Of a stretch of DNA of 5,782 nucleotides, positions 4,700 through 5,782 are shown piece by piece. Made by a program: the position numbers and the translations under genes. The DNA lies in the NCBI GenBank assembly GCA_014378805.1, contig JACMMY010000232.1, positions 1-5,782 of the forward strand, read 5' to 3'. The stretch is from Moraxellaceae bacterium (GTDB lineage Bacteria > Pseudomonadota > Gammaproteobacteria > Pseudomonadales > Moraxellaceae). A model generated the notes under the pieces. It had not been told where the DNA came from. It searched no databases and worked only from the letters and a program-made list of their open reading frames with translations. The first letter of the stretch is position 1, and each line of letters begins with the position of its first letter.

Positions 4700-5782
4700 T
4701 CATCGGTTGAGGCTGTTCAGAAATTTAACAGCACTTGCGGTAATTCGCTCACGTTCGTCTTCAGCAAACCGATCATAAGTGCGGATCATCTGACCTATGC
4801 GCGGATTGCTGGCAAGCTTGTTTCTATGCTGCGATAGAAAGTTCCAATACAACGCATTAAAAGGACAGGCGTTGTCTCCCGTCCGCTGTTTCACATCATA
4901 GCGGCAGCCTTTGCAGTAGTTCGACATGCGGTTGATATACGCGCCACTTGCCGCATAGGGTTTCGAGGCGACTACACCGCCGTCCGCAAACTGGCTCATG
5001 CCAATGGTATTGGGCATTTCGACCCATTCATACGCATCGGCATAAACCGCCAAATACCATAAATGCACTTCATGCGGATCAATGCCTGCCAGCATCGCAA
5101 AGTTCCCTGTGACCATTAATCGTTGGATATGATGGGCATAGGCATGTGACTTGGTTTGCGAGATGGTTGAACGGACGCATGCCATTTCGGTTTCACCCGT
5201 CCAATAGAAATCGGGCAGTTTGCGCGTGTGACCAAAATAATTAGTATCAGCATACTCAGGCATTTTTAACCAGTAAATCCCGCGCATATATTCGCGCCAA
5301 CCGATGATTTGGCGGATATATCCTTCCGCGGCATTCAGCGGAACATCGCCTGCCCGATAGGCTGCCTCAACCTCTTTACAAATGCGTAACGGATTGAGTA
5401 GACCACAATTGAGATATTGGGCAATCACTGAATGATAGAGAAAAGGCTCATCCGTGAGCATAGCATCCTGATAATCCCCAAATTGGGGTAATGCCGTTTT
5501 AACGAAGTGTGCAAAAGCTGCTTCTGCATCATCGGAGGTCACTGCATAATTAAATGGATATAGATCACCAAAATGGTGATCAAACCTCACCGCGACAAGC
5601 GCGAGTACTTCGCGCGTGATTTCATCAGGTTCAAAGCACATCGGCTGCGGCATAAATAAATCGGCGCTCGCCGCATTGCGATTTTCAGCATCATAATTCC
5701 ATTTTCCGCCTTCTGGCTTATCTCCATTCATCAAGAGATTGGTCTTGCGGCGCATGTCGCGGTAGAAGTATTCCATGCGTAA
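4700..5782 (-). CDS. iron-sulfur bacterial cryptochrome/(6-4) photolyase (partial, N-terminus outside window)
   Basis: This is the C-terminal FAD-binding part of a photolyase-related protein of the FeS-BCP class, which repairs UV (6-4) photoproducts in light. Counting from the first methionine in the window (codon 5774-5776), four cysteines sit at C200, C288, C291 and C304. Their spacings of 88, 3 and 13 equal those of the [4Fe-4S] ligands of Agrobacterium PhrB (350, 438, 441, 454, from memory). The HHIQRLM motif puts H216 at the PhrB His366 position important for repair. W192, W240 and Y241 fall on the proposed electron-transfer residues. The offset of 150 implies about 150 missing residues, the antenna-binding domain, beyond the right edge. 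The frame stays open through 5782 (Leu-Arg before the Met), so the methionine is internal. The stop TGA at 4700-4702 leads into the DUF2256 gene. No damage is seen. Confidence 0.93.
   Translation of the reverse strand, partial: LRMEYFYRDMRRKTNLLMNGDKPEGGKWNYDAENRNAASADLFMPQPMCFEPDEITREVLALVAVRFDHHFGDLYPFNYAVTSDDAEAAFAHFVKTALPQFGDYQDAMLTDEPFLYHSVIAQYLNCGLLNPLRICKEVEAAYRAGDVPLNAAEGYIRQIIGWREYMRGIYWLKMPEYADTNYFGHTRKLPDFYWTGETEMACVRSTISQTKSHAYAHHIQRLMVTGNFAMLAGIDPHEVHLWYLAVYADAYEWVEMPNTIGMSQFADGGVVASKPYAASGAYINRMSNYCKGCRYDVKQRTGDNACPFNALYWNFLSQHRNKLASNPRIGQMIRTYDRFAEDERERITASAVKFLNSLNR

Noticed and set aside
5774..5776. Methionine as the true start of the photolyase
   Set aside because: The frame remains open to the window edge with Leu-Arg before it. 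The cysteine offset to PhrB shows about 150 residues are missing, so this Met is internal.
1..5782. CRISPR array, toxin-antitoxin pair, phage genes, insertion sequence or attachment-site duplication
   Set aside because: I saw no regularly spaced repeats, transposase or integrase motifs, terminal inverted repeats or target duplications. The genes read as ordinary chromosomal housekeeping and catabolic loci.

Overview
The window looks like chromosomal DNA of a moderately AT-rich gammaproteobacterium. The gene set (AtuD-like acyl-CoA dehydrogenase, COG3687-type hydrolase, TetR regulator, iron-sulfur photolyase) and codon use fit Moraxellaceae such as Acinetobacter. That placement is an inference from general familiarity, not from a search. 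No rRNA, tRNA, CRISPR array, insertion sequence or phage gene is visible.

Left part (1-750): a small SRPBCC/START-fold protein reads leftwards (5-433). A 317-base stretch without a firm gene separates it from the next gene. It holds the terminator of the acyl-CoA dehydrogenase and an open frame of 53 codons that may be a gene remnant.

Centre (751-3675): this is probably one regulatory module. A leftward acyl-CoA dehydrogenase (751-1908) has its catalytic glutamate in the long-chain/isovaleryl-type position. It lies downstream of a leftward ferritin-like predicted metal-dependent hydrolase (2054-2923), with a symmetric terminator hairpin between them. A TetR regulator (3055-3675) is transcribed the other way. 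The 131 bases between the divergent genes hold a perfect 22-bp palindrome with 10-bp arms. It fills the -35/-10 spacer of the leftward promoter and touches the -10 box of the rightward one. The simplest reading is that the TetR protein represses both itself and the leftward genes until a ligand, perhaps an acyl-CoA or a hydrophobic substrate, releases it.

Right part (3676-5782): a 213-base gap with unusual short inverted repeats precedes a LysE/RhtB-family exporter (3889-4509). Converging on it from the right is a two-gene leftward operon. It consists of the C-terminal ~360 residues of an iron-sulfur bacterial cryptochrome/(6-4) photolyase, cut by the window edge, and a 39-residue DUF2256 zinc-ribbon-like protein (4567-4686).

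Nothing here is a clearly new defence or mobile system. The best leads are the overlapping divergent promoter/operator, the uncharacterised hydrolase-dehydrogenase pair, and the DUF2256-photolyase linkage.
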